A DNA stretch of 64,000 nucleotides from contig JAMCWB010000030.1 of assembly GCA_023475025.1 (NCBI GenBank), positions 101,568 to 165,567 of the forward strand. Reading direction: 5' to 3'. The notes below the pieces were generated by a model that was given only the letters and a program-made list of their open reading frames with translations, had not been told where the DNA came from and searched no databases. Positions 56,684 to 64,000 of this stretch are shown piece by piece. The translations under genes were made by a program, and so were the position numbers. Source of the DNA: Gammaproteobacteria bacterium. GTDB lineage: Bacteria; Pseudomonadota; Gammaproteobacteria; Pseudomonadales; Pseudomonadaceae. Position 1 is the first letter of the stretch. Every line of letters starts with the position of its first letter.

Positions 56684-56694
56684 AACAACAATAA
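56684..56694 (+). promoter_or_regulatory. Overlapping AACAACAA/AACAATAA Hfq/Crc-type motif
   Basis: AACAACAA (56684-56691) and AACAATAA (56687-56694) directly before the RBS CGAGG of the Rieske gene. Candidate Hfq/Crc site. Confidence 0.45.
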
Positions 56695-56708
56695 CGAGGT
56701 AAACCCTG

Positions 56709-57650
56709 ATGGTTAATGGCGCTTGGTGGGCTTCGGCTTTATCCGAGGCGGTAAACAATGAAAAGCCCCTGGCAGTTGTCTGCAATGGCGAGGAGCTAGC
56801 CCTGTTTCGGGATGGGCAAGGTCAGGCGTTTGCATTGGAAGACCGCTGCCCCCACCGCCGCGTGCCCCTATCCCTTGGCTGCGTTATAGAGAGCGGAATC
56901 CAGTGTGGCTACCATGGCTGGACATTTGACGGCGCCAGCGGCGCTTGCACGACGATACCCAACCTGCACGCCAATGAACGAGTGCCTGCCCGATATGCGG
57001 CGCGACCCTACCCTGTGGCTGAGCGAAACGGATTTGTTCACGTCTGGTTAGGGGAAGGTGAGCCGAATGAGTCGGTGCCTGCGGCAACTTATCAGCCTGA
57101 AGGTTGCGAATATACCGGCGCGGGCACCATCAGTATTCTGCACGAGGAATATCTTGCCGCAATGCTCGATGGGCCCCACTGCCTGATCAGTTTTGACGCG
57201 GTAAAGATGACTGACTTCTTTTTGGGCGATCCCCGTCTGCAGGATGACCATCTGATTCTTGACCGAGGCGCAGTCTGGTCAACCAGGGTGCTGCCGCCAC
57301 AGTTCGTTGTCGACTATCCCCTGATCGTCCGTACGTCTGTTCCTGTGCGCGGAGGCGACATTCGCGTTGACCTTCTCACCGAACAGGAAGCGCCGTTGTG
57401 CACCGTTTTCATTGCCTCGGGGGCCAACCGACGCGGTACCACCAGTATCTGTTGGCGAGGCTTCCTGCCCCAGAGTGATGTCAGCCACGTAACGCTGCGC
57501 TGGAGGGTGGCACGCAAAATGAAACGCCCGCCCTTCCGAGTGCACACTCAGGTTGACGGCAAGCTCCTAGCCGCTCTGCTGGAAGCACCCTCCCGTGATC
57601 TGGCAAGGCTACGTGACTCGTCACTAATCCCCCTACGTGCCGCCGTCTGA
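56709..57650 (+). CDS. Rieske-oxygenase-like protein with intact cluster, degenerate iron site
   Basis: A 313-residue protein of the VanA/dicamba-monooxygenase type. Rieske ligands Cys47-Pro-His49 and Cys66-x2-His69 (CPHRR; CGYHGW) are intact. In the catalytic domain the D-x2-H-x4-H motif reads LDGPHCLISF: Asp154 and His157 remain, but Phe162 stands where the second histidine should be. It should hold the 2Fe-2S cluster but not a normal mononuclear iron. It is the first gene of a pair with 57672, whose protein has the opposite defect. Electrons would come from the ferredoxin encoded divergently at 56186. Confidence 0.85.
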   Translation: MVNGAWWASALSEAVNNEKPLAVVCNGEELALFRDGQGQAFALEDRCPHRRVPLSLGCVIESGIQCGYHGWTFDGASGACTTIPNLHANERVPARYAARPYPVAERNGFVHVWLGEGEPNESVPAATYQPEGCEYTGAGTISILHEEYLAAMLDGPHCLISFDAVKMTDFFLGDPRLQDDHLILDRGAVWSTRVLPPQFVVDYPLIVRTSVPVRGGDIRVDLLTEQEAPLCTVFIASGANRRGTTSICWRGFLPQSDVSHVTLRWRVARKMKRPPFRVHTQVDGKLLAALLEAPSRDLARLRDSSLIPLRAAV

Positions 57651-57671
57651 ATGCTGCCAGGAGAATTCAAA

Positions 57672-58709
57672 ATGCACACTGTATCCACCAGCGACACCGC
57701 CGCAGGGCAGCGCACCAAGCGTCCCTCCGACTGGACTCCGGTCAATTATGATCTGCACGATACTTGGTTTCCGGTCTCGCACAGTCGCGACGTGACTTCA
57801 AGACCCATCCGCCGGATCATCCACTCCCAGCCTTATTTTCTCTGGCGTGAAAACGGTATACCTCAAGCGGCAGAGTTTCATCCATCACGGCTGGCAGCCC
57901 TGCGCCACGCCAGCAGCGCCTTCACCGGCGGTTCCGGCAGCTATCCTGTCATCGAACGCTACGGCTATATCTGGGCGTGGTATGGCGACCCCGACCACGC
58001 GGATATCCAACTATTGCCCCATATCCCCTTCCTGCCCCTGGACGGCAATATTCCGGGCTACACGCAGCGGACCGTCCGGTTCGACGCCTCATCGGCGCTC
58101 TCGGTGGAAAACCTCATCGACCTGACCCACGCCGATTTTCTGCATGCCAATACTATCGGCGACGGCATCTCCGAATCCGACGTCGTCGAAGTGGAATGGA
58201 CGTCCGAAACGGTAACCAGAACCCGTATAGTCACGCAGAAGTCAGTCGCGCCAGTCATGCGCTGGGTGGGCGGGATACGCGCCAAGTATCAGGATTTCCG
58301 TGCGGTGCTGCATATTCATCTGCGCAGCAATGTCTGCATCTCCTACCCACGGTTCCGGCCAGGCTACGACATTCCCAATCTGCAGCCGTTTCTGCCGGTA
58401 GGCAGGCATCGCTCGCGTTGCGACGTGACCTTCAATACTACCGCTGCACCCTCCCCCTTTCGCTATCTGATGCCGCGAATCAATTACATCATCCAGCCCC
58501 AGGACAACTCGGTGGTACGTCCGCAGAATGAGCGTTATCTGGACGCATCAGACAGGCGTGACCTGCATTCTCGCTTCGATGCGCCTGGCACCCGATACCG
58601 TTACCAGATGGAACAACTGGCCGAGCGCCAGCGCCGAGGGGACTTCTCCTATGGCGCTGATGCCGAACCGGGACGTGACATTACTGCATTGCTAGGCATG
58701 GATGGCTAA
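57672..58709 (+). CDS. Rieske-oxygenase-like protein with intact iron site, no Rieske cluster
   Basis: A 345-residue protein of the same family. The catalytic motif ENLIDLTHADFLH has Asn147, Asp150, His153 and His158, and QPQDNSVV (Asp278) fits the carboxylate ligand, so the mononuclear iron site looks complete. Where the Rieske domain should be (residues ~60-95) no Cys-x-His or Cys-x2-His exists; the region is shortened. NdmC of caffeine demethylation is a known case of a Rieske-family subunit lacking its own cluster. Start at 57672 follows GGAG. Proposed catalytic partner of the upstream protein. Confidence 0.85.
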   Translation: MHTVSTSDTAAGQRTKRPSDWTPVNYDLHDTWFPVSHSRDVTSRPIRRIIHSQPYFLWRENGIPQAAEFHPSRLAALRHASSAFTGGSGSYPVIERYGYIWAWYGDPDHADIQLLPHIPFLPLDGNIPGYTQRTVRFDASSALSVENLIDLTHADFLHANTIGDGISESDVVEVEWTSETVTRTRIVTQKSVAPVMRWVGGIRAKYQDFRAVLHIHLRSNVCISYPRFRPGYDIPNLQPFLPVGRHRSRCDVTFNTTAAPSPFRYLMPRINYIIQPQDNSVVRPQNERYLDASDRRDLHSRFDAPGTRYRYQMEQLAERQRRGDFSYGADAEPGRDITALLGMDG

Positions 58710-58782
58710 CCGCTACGTGCCTAAGTAACCTCTTAAACCGACTGAGCGCCATGAAAGGCGCGTTAACCAGGAGAATCGTCCT

Positions 58783-59157
58783 ATGTTTTCACACGTCACT
58801 TTGGGTACCAACGACCTATCCAGAGCTCGTATCTTCTACGATTCAGTGCTTGGCGCACTGGGTTATGAAAACCTTGGTAATAAGGAAACAGCATCGCTCT
58901 GGGGCGGCGCGGGCCCGCGCTTCGTCGTGCTAAAGCCCGCCGACGGTAACATAGCCAGTGTAAGCAATGGCCTGACAGTAGGCTTTGCAGCAGCGAACCG
59001 AGCCGCAGTCGATGAGTTCCACCAGCGTGCGCTGCAAGCGGGAGGTACGGATGCTGGCGCACCCGGATTCAGAGATGTGGGGCCGAATGTGTACGCAGCC
59101 TATGTGCGCGACCTTGATGGCCACAAGATAGTAGCCAGCTGCATCAGCGAGCACTGA
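58783..59157 (+). CDS. VOC-family (glyoxalase-like) protein
   Basis: A 124-residue VOC protein: MFSHVTLGTNDLSRARIFYD at the start, AAYVRDLDGHKIVA at the end. This short type is common in Pseudomonas and usually annotated glyoxalase/bleomycin-resistance-like. AGGAGA lies before the ATG. It follows the Rieske pair by 73 bp in the same direction, so it may join that unit. The 170-bp gap after it contains a tandem ATGAAGCTT and nothing else recognised. Confidence 0.8.
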   Translation: MFSHVTLGTNDLSRARIFYDSVLGALGYENLGNKETASLWGGAGPRFVVLKPADGNIASVSNGLTVGFAAANRAAVDEFHQRALQAGGTDAGAPGFRDVGPNVYAAYVRDLDGHKIVASCISEH

Positions 59158-59327
59158 CTGGCACAGCACTGGAAGAAAGGCCGCCGGGTAGGCTACTTCA
59201 GCGGCCGATCATACTCCATGGAGTCCCTCGGCTCGCCCAGATCCACCAACCTTCGTGAACACTTCCTACTAGGACTCACTGAAATCGAATGGGAATAATG
59301 CAACGCATGAAGCTTTGCATGAAGCTT

Positions 59328-61688
59328 TCAGGCTTCAGTTAATTCGAGCTTCGCTCCCCTCTCTCCAGGCAACAGTTTGATCGGTATAAATTTTGATGCC
59401 GGGGTGAAACTGTCCACGCCGAAACTGTCCAGCGGAACCAGCGGATTTATCTCAGGATAGTAAGCCGCCGCCTGCCCTTCAGGAATATCGTAGGGAAGCA
59501 GCGTGAACCCTCTGACTTTCCGTTCAACCCTGTCATCCCACAACGAAACCAGATCAACCTTCTCGCCGGCCTCGAAGCCCAACCGGTCAATGTCCGCCTG
59601 GTTGATGAACAATACTTCGCGCTGCCCGGATACGCCCCTATAGCGGTCGTTCAGGCTGTATATCGTGGTGTTGTATTGATCGTGAGAGCGCAGGCTCTGG
59701 ACAATCAGATCGTGGCTCTTCCCACTGGCCCGAACCTTCTCGTGAATCAGACTCTCCGGCAGGGAAGTAGCTGAAAAACGCGCCTTCTCGGTGCTGGTAC
59801 GCCACACACGCTGGCTGGCCGAGTTGGGCAAGTGAAAGCCCCCAGGCTGTTTCAGACGGTCTTCAAACTGATCGAAACCGGGCACCGTCCGGGCAATCGC
59901 GTCCCGGATCAGCCGATAGTCGTCACGCATCGCCTGCCAGCTCACGGGATGATTGCCCAGCGTGGCCTCGGCGATGCCGGCTATGATCCAGGGTTCCGAG
60001 CGCATCTGCTTTGATAGAGGCTCTAGCTGCCCAAACGATGCGTGCACCATGCTGAAGGAATCCTCAACGGTGACGCATTGAGCGCCTGCTGCCTGTTGAT
60101 CGATATCCGTTCTGCCAAGGCACGGCAGAATCAGGGCGTCCCTGCCCACCATCAGATGGCTACGATTGAGCTTGGTGCTGATCTGCACCGTCAGCGCACA
60201 GTTCCTCAGCGCCTGATGAGTCAACACGCTGTCGGGCGTGGCTTGCGCAAAGTTACCCCCCAAAGCTACAAAGACACGGGCTTCGCCCTTGAGCATGGCG
60301 TGGATAGCTTCAACGGTGTTATGGCCATTGCGGCGTGGCGGCTCAAAACTAAAGCTCTCCGCCAACCGGTCGAGGAAGTCCTGCGGCGGCCTTTCATTGA
60401 TGCCCATGGTGCGGTCACCCTGAACATTGCTGTGCCCGCGCACAGGGCAGAGGCCAGCACCCGGGCGCCCGACGTTCCCACGCAATAGTTGCAGATTTAC
60501 TATTTCCTGAATAGTCGCCACGCCGTGATGATGTTGGGTGATGCCCATTGCCCAGCAGAAGATGACGTTGGAGGCCTCGCAATAGAGCTTGGCGGCCCTC
60601 TCGATGTGACCCAGACTGAGGCCTGATTGCTCGACGATATGCGCCCAATCGGTGGCGTCCAGTACCTCAAGATAGGCGGCAAACCCATCGGTCTGCAGAA
60701 GAATGAAGTCATCGTCCAGTACACCGGAAACTCCGCGGCGTTGCGCATCTCTTTCCCATGCCAAAAGGTATTTTGCCATGCCCCGGAGAATGGCCATATC
60801 GCCGCCCAGCGCCGGTTGAAAGAAATCGGTATGCATCGGTTTGGAACGATTGGTGAGCATTTCCGCCATCTTCTGCGGATGCTGGAATCGCTCCAGCCCA
60901 CGTTCCTTCAATGGATTGAAACACACCACCTGCGCACCGCGCCTGACAGCATCCCGCAGCGGCTCAAGCATGCGCGGGTGGTTAGTGCCGGGATTTTGCC
61001 CCAGAACGAATATGGCATCGGCGTGCTCGAAGTCCTCGAAGGTCACCGTGCCCTTGCCCGTTCCCAGACTCCCGTTCAGTGCTACACCGCTCGCCTCGTG
61101 GCACATGTTCGAGCAATCGGGAAAATTATTGGTACCGTAAGCACGGGCGAACAACTGATAGAGAAAAGCCGCCTCGTTGCTGGCACGACCCGACGTATAA
61201 AATTCAGCCTGATCTGGAGATTCGAGGTGATTGAGGTGATCGGCAATCACCGCAAAGGCAGCATCCCAACTGATCGGAAGATACCGATCGGTCGCTGCGT
61301 CGTAGCGCACAGGTTCCGTCAAGCGTCCCTGGTATTCAAGCCAGTAGTCACTTTGCTCACGCAACTGGGTGACGCTGTGCCGGGCGAAAAACGTCGCGTC
61401 CACCCGCCGGCTGGTCGCTTCCCAATTGACCGCCTTCGCGCCATTTTCACAGAAATTGACCGCACCGGATTCCGGTGAATCACCCCAGGCGCAACCGGGG
61501 CAATCAAAGCCTCCCTGTTGATTGGTTCTGAGCAACGCCTTGATGTTCTTGATGGGCTGTTCGCTGTTCAGCCACGCATGGGTAACGCTCAGCAACGCAC
61601 CCCAGCCAGCTGCAGGACCCTTGTAGATTTTGAACTGCGTTTTGCGGTTATGTAACCAACTCATCCGATTCACCAAGTGCGGGTGCAT
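59328..61688 (-). CDS. YdeP/FdhF-type molybdopterin oxidoreductase
   Basis: A ~786-residue cytoplasmic molybdoenzyme of the FdhF/YdeP family. GGFDCPGCAWGD near residue 57, the GRASNEAAFLYQLFAR and NFPDCSNMCHEASG blocks, ALGGNFAQATPD and a C-terminal dinucleotide-binding domain (RSHDQYNTTIYSLNDRYRG by core) are characteristic. The pattern of a 4Fe-4S N-terminal site is reduced compared with true formate dehydrogenases, as in YdeP. Substrate unknown; E. coli YdeP is linked to acid resistance. Start 61688 or 61664; neither has a strong RBS. Divergent from the second intact MDR gene. Confidence 0.88.
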   Translation of the reverse strand: MHPHLVNRMSWLHNRKTQFKIYKGPAAGWGALLSVTHAWLNSEQPIKNIKALLRTNQQGGFDCPGCAWGDSPESGAVNFCENGAKAVNWEATSRRVDATFFARHSVTQLREQSDYWLEYQGRLTEPVRYDAATDRYLPISWDAAFAVIADHLNHLESPDQAEFYTSGRASNEAAFLYQLFARAYGTNNFPDCSNMCHEASGVALNGSLGTGKGTVTFEDFEHADAIFVLGQNPGTNHPRMLEPLRDAVRRGAQVVCFNPLKERGLERFQHPQKMAEMLTNRSKPMHTDFFQPALGGDMAILRGMAKYLLAWERDAQRRGVSGVLDDDFILLQTDGFAAYLEVLDATDWAHIVEQSGLSLGHIERAAKLYCEASNVIFCWAMGITQHHHGVATIQEIVNLQLLRGNVGRPGAGLCPVRGHSNVQGDRTMGINERPPQDFLDRLAESFSFEPPRRNGHNTVEAIHAMLKGEARVFVALGGNFAQATPDSVLTHQALRNCALTVQISTKLNRSHLMVGRDALILPCLGRTDIDQQAAGAQCVTVEDSFSMVHASFGQLEPLSKQMRSEPWIIAGIAEATLGNHPVSWQAMRDDYRLIRDAIARTVPGFDQFEDRLKQPGGFHLPNSASQRVWRTSTEKARFSATSLPESLIHEKVRASGKSHDLIVQSLRSHDQYNTTIYSLNDRYRGVSGQREVLFINQADIDRLGFEAGEKVDLVSLWDDRVERKVRGFTLLPYDIPEGQAAAYYPEINPLVPLDSFGVDSFTPASKFIPIKLLPGERGAKLELTEA

Positions 61689-61739
61689 GGATCAGAGTAT
61701 CGCGAAGAGACTTTTAGAGTCCTTCATTCGCCACCCTCC

Positions 61740-61774
61740 GTTCTTTTGACAGAATATAAATCTTACTACAGAAT
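61740..61774 (+). promoter_or_regulatory. Tandem palindrome regulatory element F
   Basis: Units 61740-61755 (GTTCT-N6-AGAAT) and 61759-61774 (AATCT-N6-AGAAT), 19 bp apart, in the 168-bp divergent gap before the MDR gene at 61857. No clear TGCTAGG -10 follows. An AATAACAA Hfq/Crc-type motif (61850-61857) touches the start codon. Confidence 0.65.
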
Positions 61775-61856
61775 CATATCCCACTACAGCGCACAAACAT
61801 GCCAAACATAGCCGGAGCTTCTATCTCGCGCATTTGTCGACAAAAGGAGAATAACA

Positions 61857-62783
61857 ATGAAAGCAGCTGTCATTACCGAACGCGGCGCCCTTCCCGTCAT
61901 GCAGGATTTCAAGGAACCGGAAGCCCAGGACGGCGCGATACTGATTGATGTTGATACTGCTGGCCTCGGCGGCTGGGATGTGCTCGGCGCGTATCGACTG
62001 GGCGTAGCCTATCCCTGCATCATCCGGGGCGAGGGCGTCGGCCGCACGGCAGAAGGCAAGCGGGTGTACTTCGGCGAACGTTCTGTACTGCCTTTTGGCG
62101 CTTGGGCCGAACGCACATTGGTCCCTGCCGAAGAAGTCTGGGAGGTGCCGGACCATATCGATGACCGTACCGCCATTACCATGGGTATTGCCGCAACCGG
62201 CGCGCTGATCCCGCTGGAAACCGCAAAGATTCAGCCCGGTGAGACTGTATTGATCCTCGGCGGCACCGGCACGCTCGGGCAGATCGCCCTGCAGCTTGCC
62301 CGTTATCTGGGAGCGGGCAAGGTCGTTGCCGCAGGCAGAAGCGAAGCAGCTCTGGCACGCTTGAAAGAGCGCGGAATTACCGACGCGACGGTATGCCTCA
62401 AAGGTGATGAAACTGATGTGGCGGCACTCAAAGCCGAAGCGGGAGAAGGTTACGACGTAGTGCTTGATCTGGTGTGTGGTCAGCCCATGCTAAATGCATT
62501 GAAGGCAACGCGGTGGGGGGCACGCATCGTGACCGTCGGCACCGGTGCGGGACGGCAACTCAATCTGGATATCGCCGATCTCCTGTTCAGGACGCTTTCA
62601 TGCATCGGCACCGGCCAACGTCCTCCAGCAGACAGGCGTAAAATATGGGAACGCTTGCTTGATATTTCTGCAACAGAAAATATCACTGTCGACTATGCCG
62701 AATTCGACTTCGCAGATACAACCAAGGCGTGGGAGTCACAGGTGAACGGGCCGCACGCAAAGATCTATGCGAAGATCAGTTAA
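61857..62783 (+). CDS. MDR-family NADP(H)-dependent oxidoreductase (copy 2)
   Basis: A 308-residue zinc-free MDR protein, collinear without gaps with 53916-54842 (MKAAVITERGALPVMQDF; GGTGTLGQIALQLARYLGAG; CIGTGQRPPADRRKIWERLL by core). AAGGAG precedes the ATG. The same upstream element type (F versus E) shows that gene and promoter were duplicated together or are kept under the same control. Differences are scattered, so the duplication is not very recent. An IS3-type element begins 60 bp after its stop. Confidence 0.9.
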   Translation: MKAAVITERGALPVMQDFKEPEAQDGAILIDVDTAGLGGWDVLGAYRLGVAYPCIIRGEGVGRTAEGKRVYFGERSVLPFGAWAERTLVPAEEVWEVPDHIDDRTAITMGIAATGALIPLETAKIQPGETVLILGGTGTLGQIALQLARYLGAGKVVAAGRSEAALARLKERGITDATVCLKGDETDVAALKAEAGEGYDVVLDLVCGQPMLNALKATRWGARIVTVGTGAGRQLNLDIADLLFRTLSCIGTGQRPPADRRKIWERLLDISATENITVDYAEFDFADTTKAWESQVNGPHAKIYAKIS

Positions 62784-62882
62784 TTTCCAGATTAAAATTG
62801 ATGCCTTTACTGTAAAGCTAGAAGGGGATGTGCGAAAAAGCACTGAATCGTACCGGGTTTTATGGAGGCCATTTCGTTTAAG

Positions 62883-63790
62883 TCAGGCCGCCATGGTCTG
62901 ACCGGATTGTTGCTGGTAGAAGTTTGCCTCAGCTTCTGCCGGGGGTATATACCCAATCGAGCTCAGCAACCGCTGGTGATTGTACCAGTGAACCCATTTC
63001 AAAGTGGCGATTTCCACGGCTTCGCGACTACGCTAGGACTGCCGATAGATCAGCTCCGCTTTGTATAACCCGTTGATGGTTTCAGCCAAAGCGTTGTCAT
63101 AGCTATCGCCTTTGCTGCCTACAGAGGGCTCTATGCCGGCCTCAGCGAGACGCTCGGTGTATCGGATGGAGACGTATTGGCTACCCCTGTCGCTATGGTG
63201 TATCAGGCCGTCCATGCGGCTCGGCTGTCGAGCGTGCAGCGCTTGCTCCAGGGCATCCAGAACGAAGTCTGTTCGCATGCTGTTGCTCACCCGCCAGCCA
63301 ACGATACGCCGGGCAAATACATCGACCACGAAGGCGACGTAGAGCCAGCCTTGCCACGTTGAAACATAAGTAAAGTCGGACACCCATAGCTGATTGGGTC
63401 GATCCGCATGGAACTGGCGTTGGACCCTATCCAGCGGACAAATCGCGTTCTCATTCGGGATGGTGGTGCGGATCACATGACCGCGACGAACGCCCTGCAG
63501 GCCCAGTTGACGCATCAGCCGCTGTACCGTGCAGCGAGCAATATCAATGCCCTCACGCTTGAGTTGCTTCCAGACTTTCACGACGCCATAGCACTGCATA
63601 TTGTCATCCCAGACTCGCTGGATTTTATCGCTCAACAGCTCGTCCTGTTTGGCACGAGCGCTTCGCAGTTCGGGTTGACGGGCTTTGGCTGCATGCACGT
63701 AATAACCGGACGGAGCGATCTGGATTACCCGACAGATCGACTCGACTCCGTAGCGGTCACGGTACTCGTCAACGAAGGCGTTCAGGGTTT
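62883..63790 (-). pseudogene. IS3-family transposase orfB with in-frame nonsense codon
   Basis: DDE integrase domain: WVSDFTYV (Asp), HHSDRGSQYVS (Asp) and NALAETINGLYKAE (Glu). After IYRQS a TAG at 63048-63050 interrupts the frame, yet the same frame continues with SREAVEIATLKWVHWYN and ends EAEANFYQQQSGQ..TMAA at the TGA 62883-62885. Comparison with the family suggests a Trp codon became TAG. The last ~55 residues are lost unless the stop is suppressed, so transposition is probably impaired. Confidence 0.82.
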
Positions 63791-64000
63791 GTTGCGGCGC
63801 CGGGGTGCCGGCCAGTCGGGCTCCGCCTGGGCAAAATACGCACCGGCCAGGCGCAGAATCTCGTTCGTTTTGCGCAGTTCCCGGTTCTCGCGTTCCAGAG
63901 CCTTGATGCGTTCTCGTTCCTCGGTCGTCTGGCCGGGGCGGTGGCCAATATCAGTCTGGTGTTTGCGTATCCAGCCATGCAGCGTCTGGGGGACACAGCC
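63782..64000 (-). CDS. IS3-family orfA (partial, 3' end)
   Basis: The - strand frame entering from the window edge reads GCVPQTLHGWIRKHQTD, then the leucine-zipper-like ERERIKALERENRELRKTNE and ends RRRNKP at TGA 63782-63784. It is the C-terminal part of the IS3 OrfA HTH protein, overlapping orfB in the -1 frame as usual for programmed frameshifting. Confidence 0.8.
   Translation of the reverse strand, partial: GCVPQTLHGWIRKHQTDIGHRPGQTTEERERIKALERENRELRKTNEILRLAGAYFAQAEPDWPAPRRRNKP

Larger units (their letters stand above)
62844..64000 (-). mobile_element. IS3-family insertion sequence, cut by window end
   Basis: The end nearest the MDR gene begins TGAATCGTACCGGGTTTTA at 62844, resembling the TGAACCGCCCCGGG-type ends of IS3-group elements. 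Inside are orfB (62883-~63790) and the 3' part of orfA (63782-64000), both on the - strand. The other terminal repeat and any target duplication lie outside the window. Confidence 0.8.

Noticed and set aside
59300..59335. Tandem ATGAAGCTT repeats as a CRISPR-like or phage att signal
   Set aside because: Only two short units, 12 bp apart, without spacer structure; likely chance or slippage.

Overview
The window reads as a chromosomal catabolic region of a Pseudomonas-like gammaproteobacterium. The support is a leucine/isovalerate (liu) operon of Pseudomonas type, remnants of the Pseudomonas folM-folE-folX gene order, many A-rich AAnAAnAA Hfq/Crc-type motifs at start codons, Shine-Dalgarno sites of the AGGAG type, and moderately high GC. 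No rRNA, tRNA or CRISPR array was seen.

Layout. (1) 1-9950, mostly + strand: two DUF1329 proteins, an alpha/beta-hydrolase-flavin reductase fusion, a SnoaL-like protein, a Bcr/CflA exporter, a CrtC/AttH-like protein, an SDR and an MFS carrier. (2) 10027-13453, - strand: FAD oxidoreductase, cytochrome P450 and a second SnoaL-like protein. (3) 14085-24645, + strand: DUF1329, hydrolase, DUF1302 porin-like protein, DUF1329, SDR, limonene-epoxide-hydrolase-like protein, APH-type kinase, SDR, MFS carrier. (4) 24680-25646: an intact folE between a 3'-truncated folX and a 5'-truncated folM, marking a rearrangement. (5) 25744-31547: AraC and TetR regulators, three SDR/crotonase-type enzymes and two VOC proteins. 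(6) 31627-38533, - strand: DUF1302, DUF1329, YCF48-like propeller and MMPL/RND pump, a likely envelope transport system for a hydrophobic compound. (7) 38983-53793: an atypical SDR, a LysR regulator, a one-piece 2-oxoacid:ferredoxin oxidoreductase, liuABCDE homologues, a 3-oxoacid CoA-transferase and a thiolase. Together these form an uninterrupted route from a branched 2-oxoacid or isovaleryl-CoA to acetyl-CoA. (8) 53916-62783: three copies (one truncated) of a zinc-independent MDR enzyme, a putidaredoxin-type ferredoxin, a pair of Rieske-oxygenase-like proteins, a VOC protein and a YdeP-type molybdoenzyme. (9) 62844-64000: an IS3-family element, cut by the window end, with a nonsense mutation in its transposase.

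The most notable signal ties distant parts together. A two-copy 16-bp imperfect palindrome (consensus WWTCT-N6-RGAAT, second copy always exactly 19 bp after the first) lies upstream of six transcription units: the Bcr/CflA exporter, two DUF1329 genes, the DUF1302 gene and both intact MDR genes. At four of the six sites it is followed 13-15 bp later by a CTAGG/TGCTA-type -10 region. This looks like one regulon under a local activator, with the AraC-type protein as best candidate. A second, unrelated 21-bp palindrome precedes two of the same promoters.

A second notable point is the Rieske pair. The first protein keeps the 2Fe-2S ligands but has lost one histidine of the mononuclear iron site. 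The second keeps the iron site and has lost the whole cluster-binding region. They look like complementary halves of one heteromeric oxygenase. The growth substrate cannot be read from the sequence. P450, ferredoxin, epoxide-hydrolase-like enzyme, hydrophobic-compound envelope proteins and an isovaleryl-CoA pathway fit a terpenoid or other branched hydrophobic compound, but this is inference.
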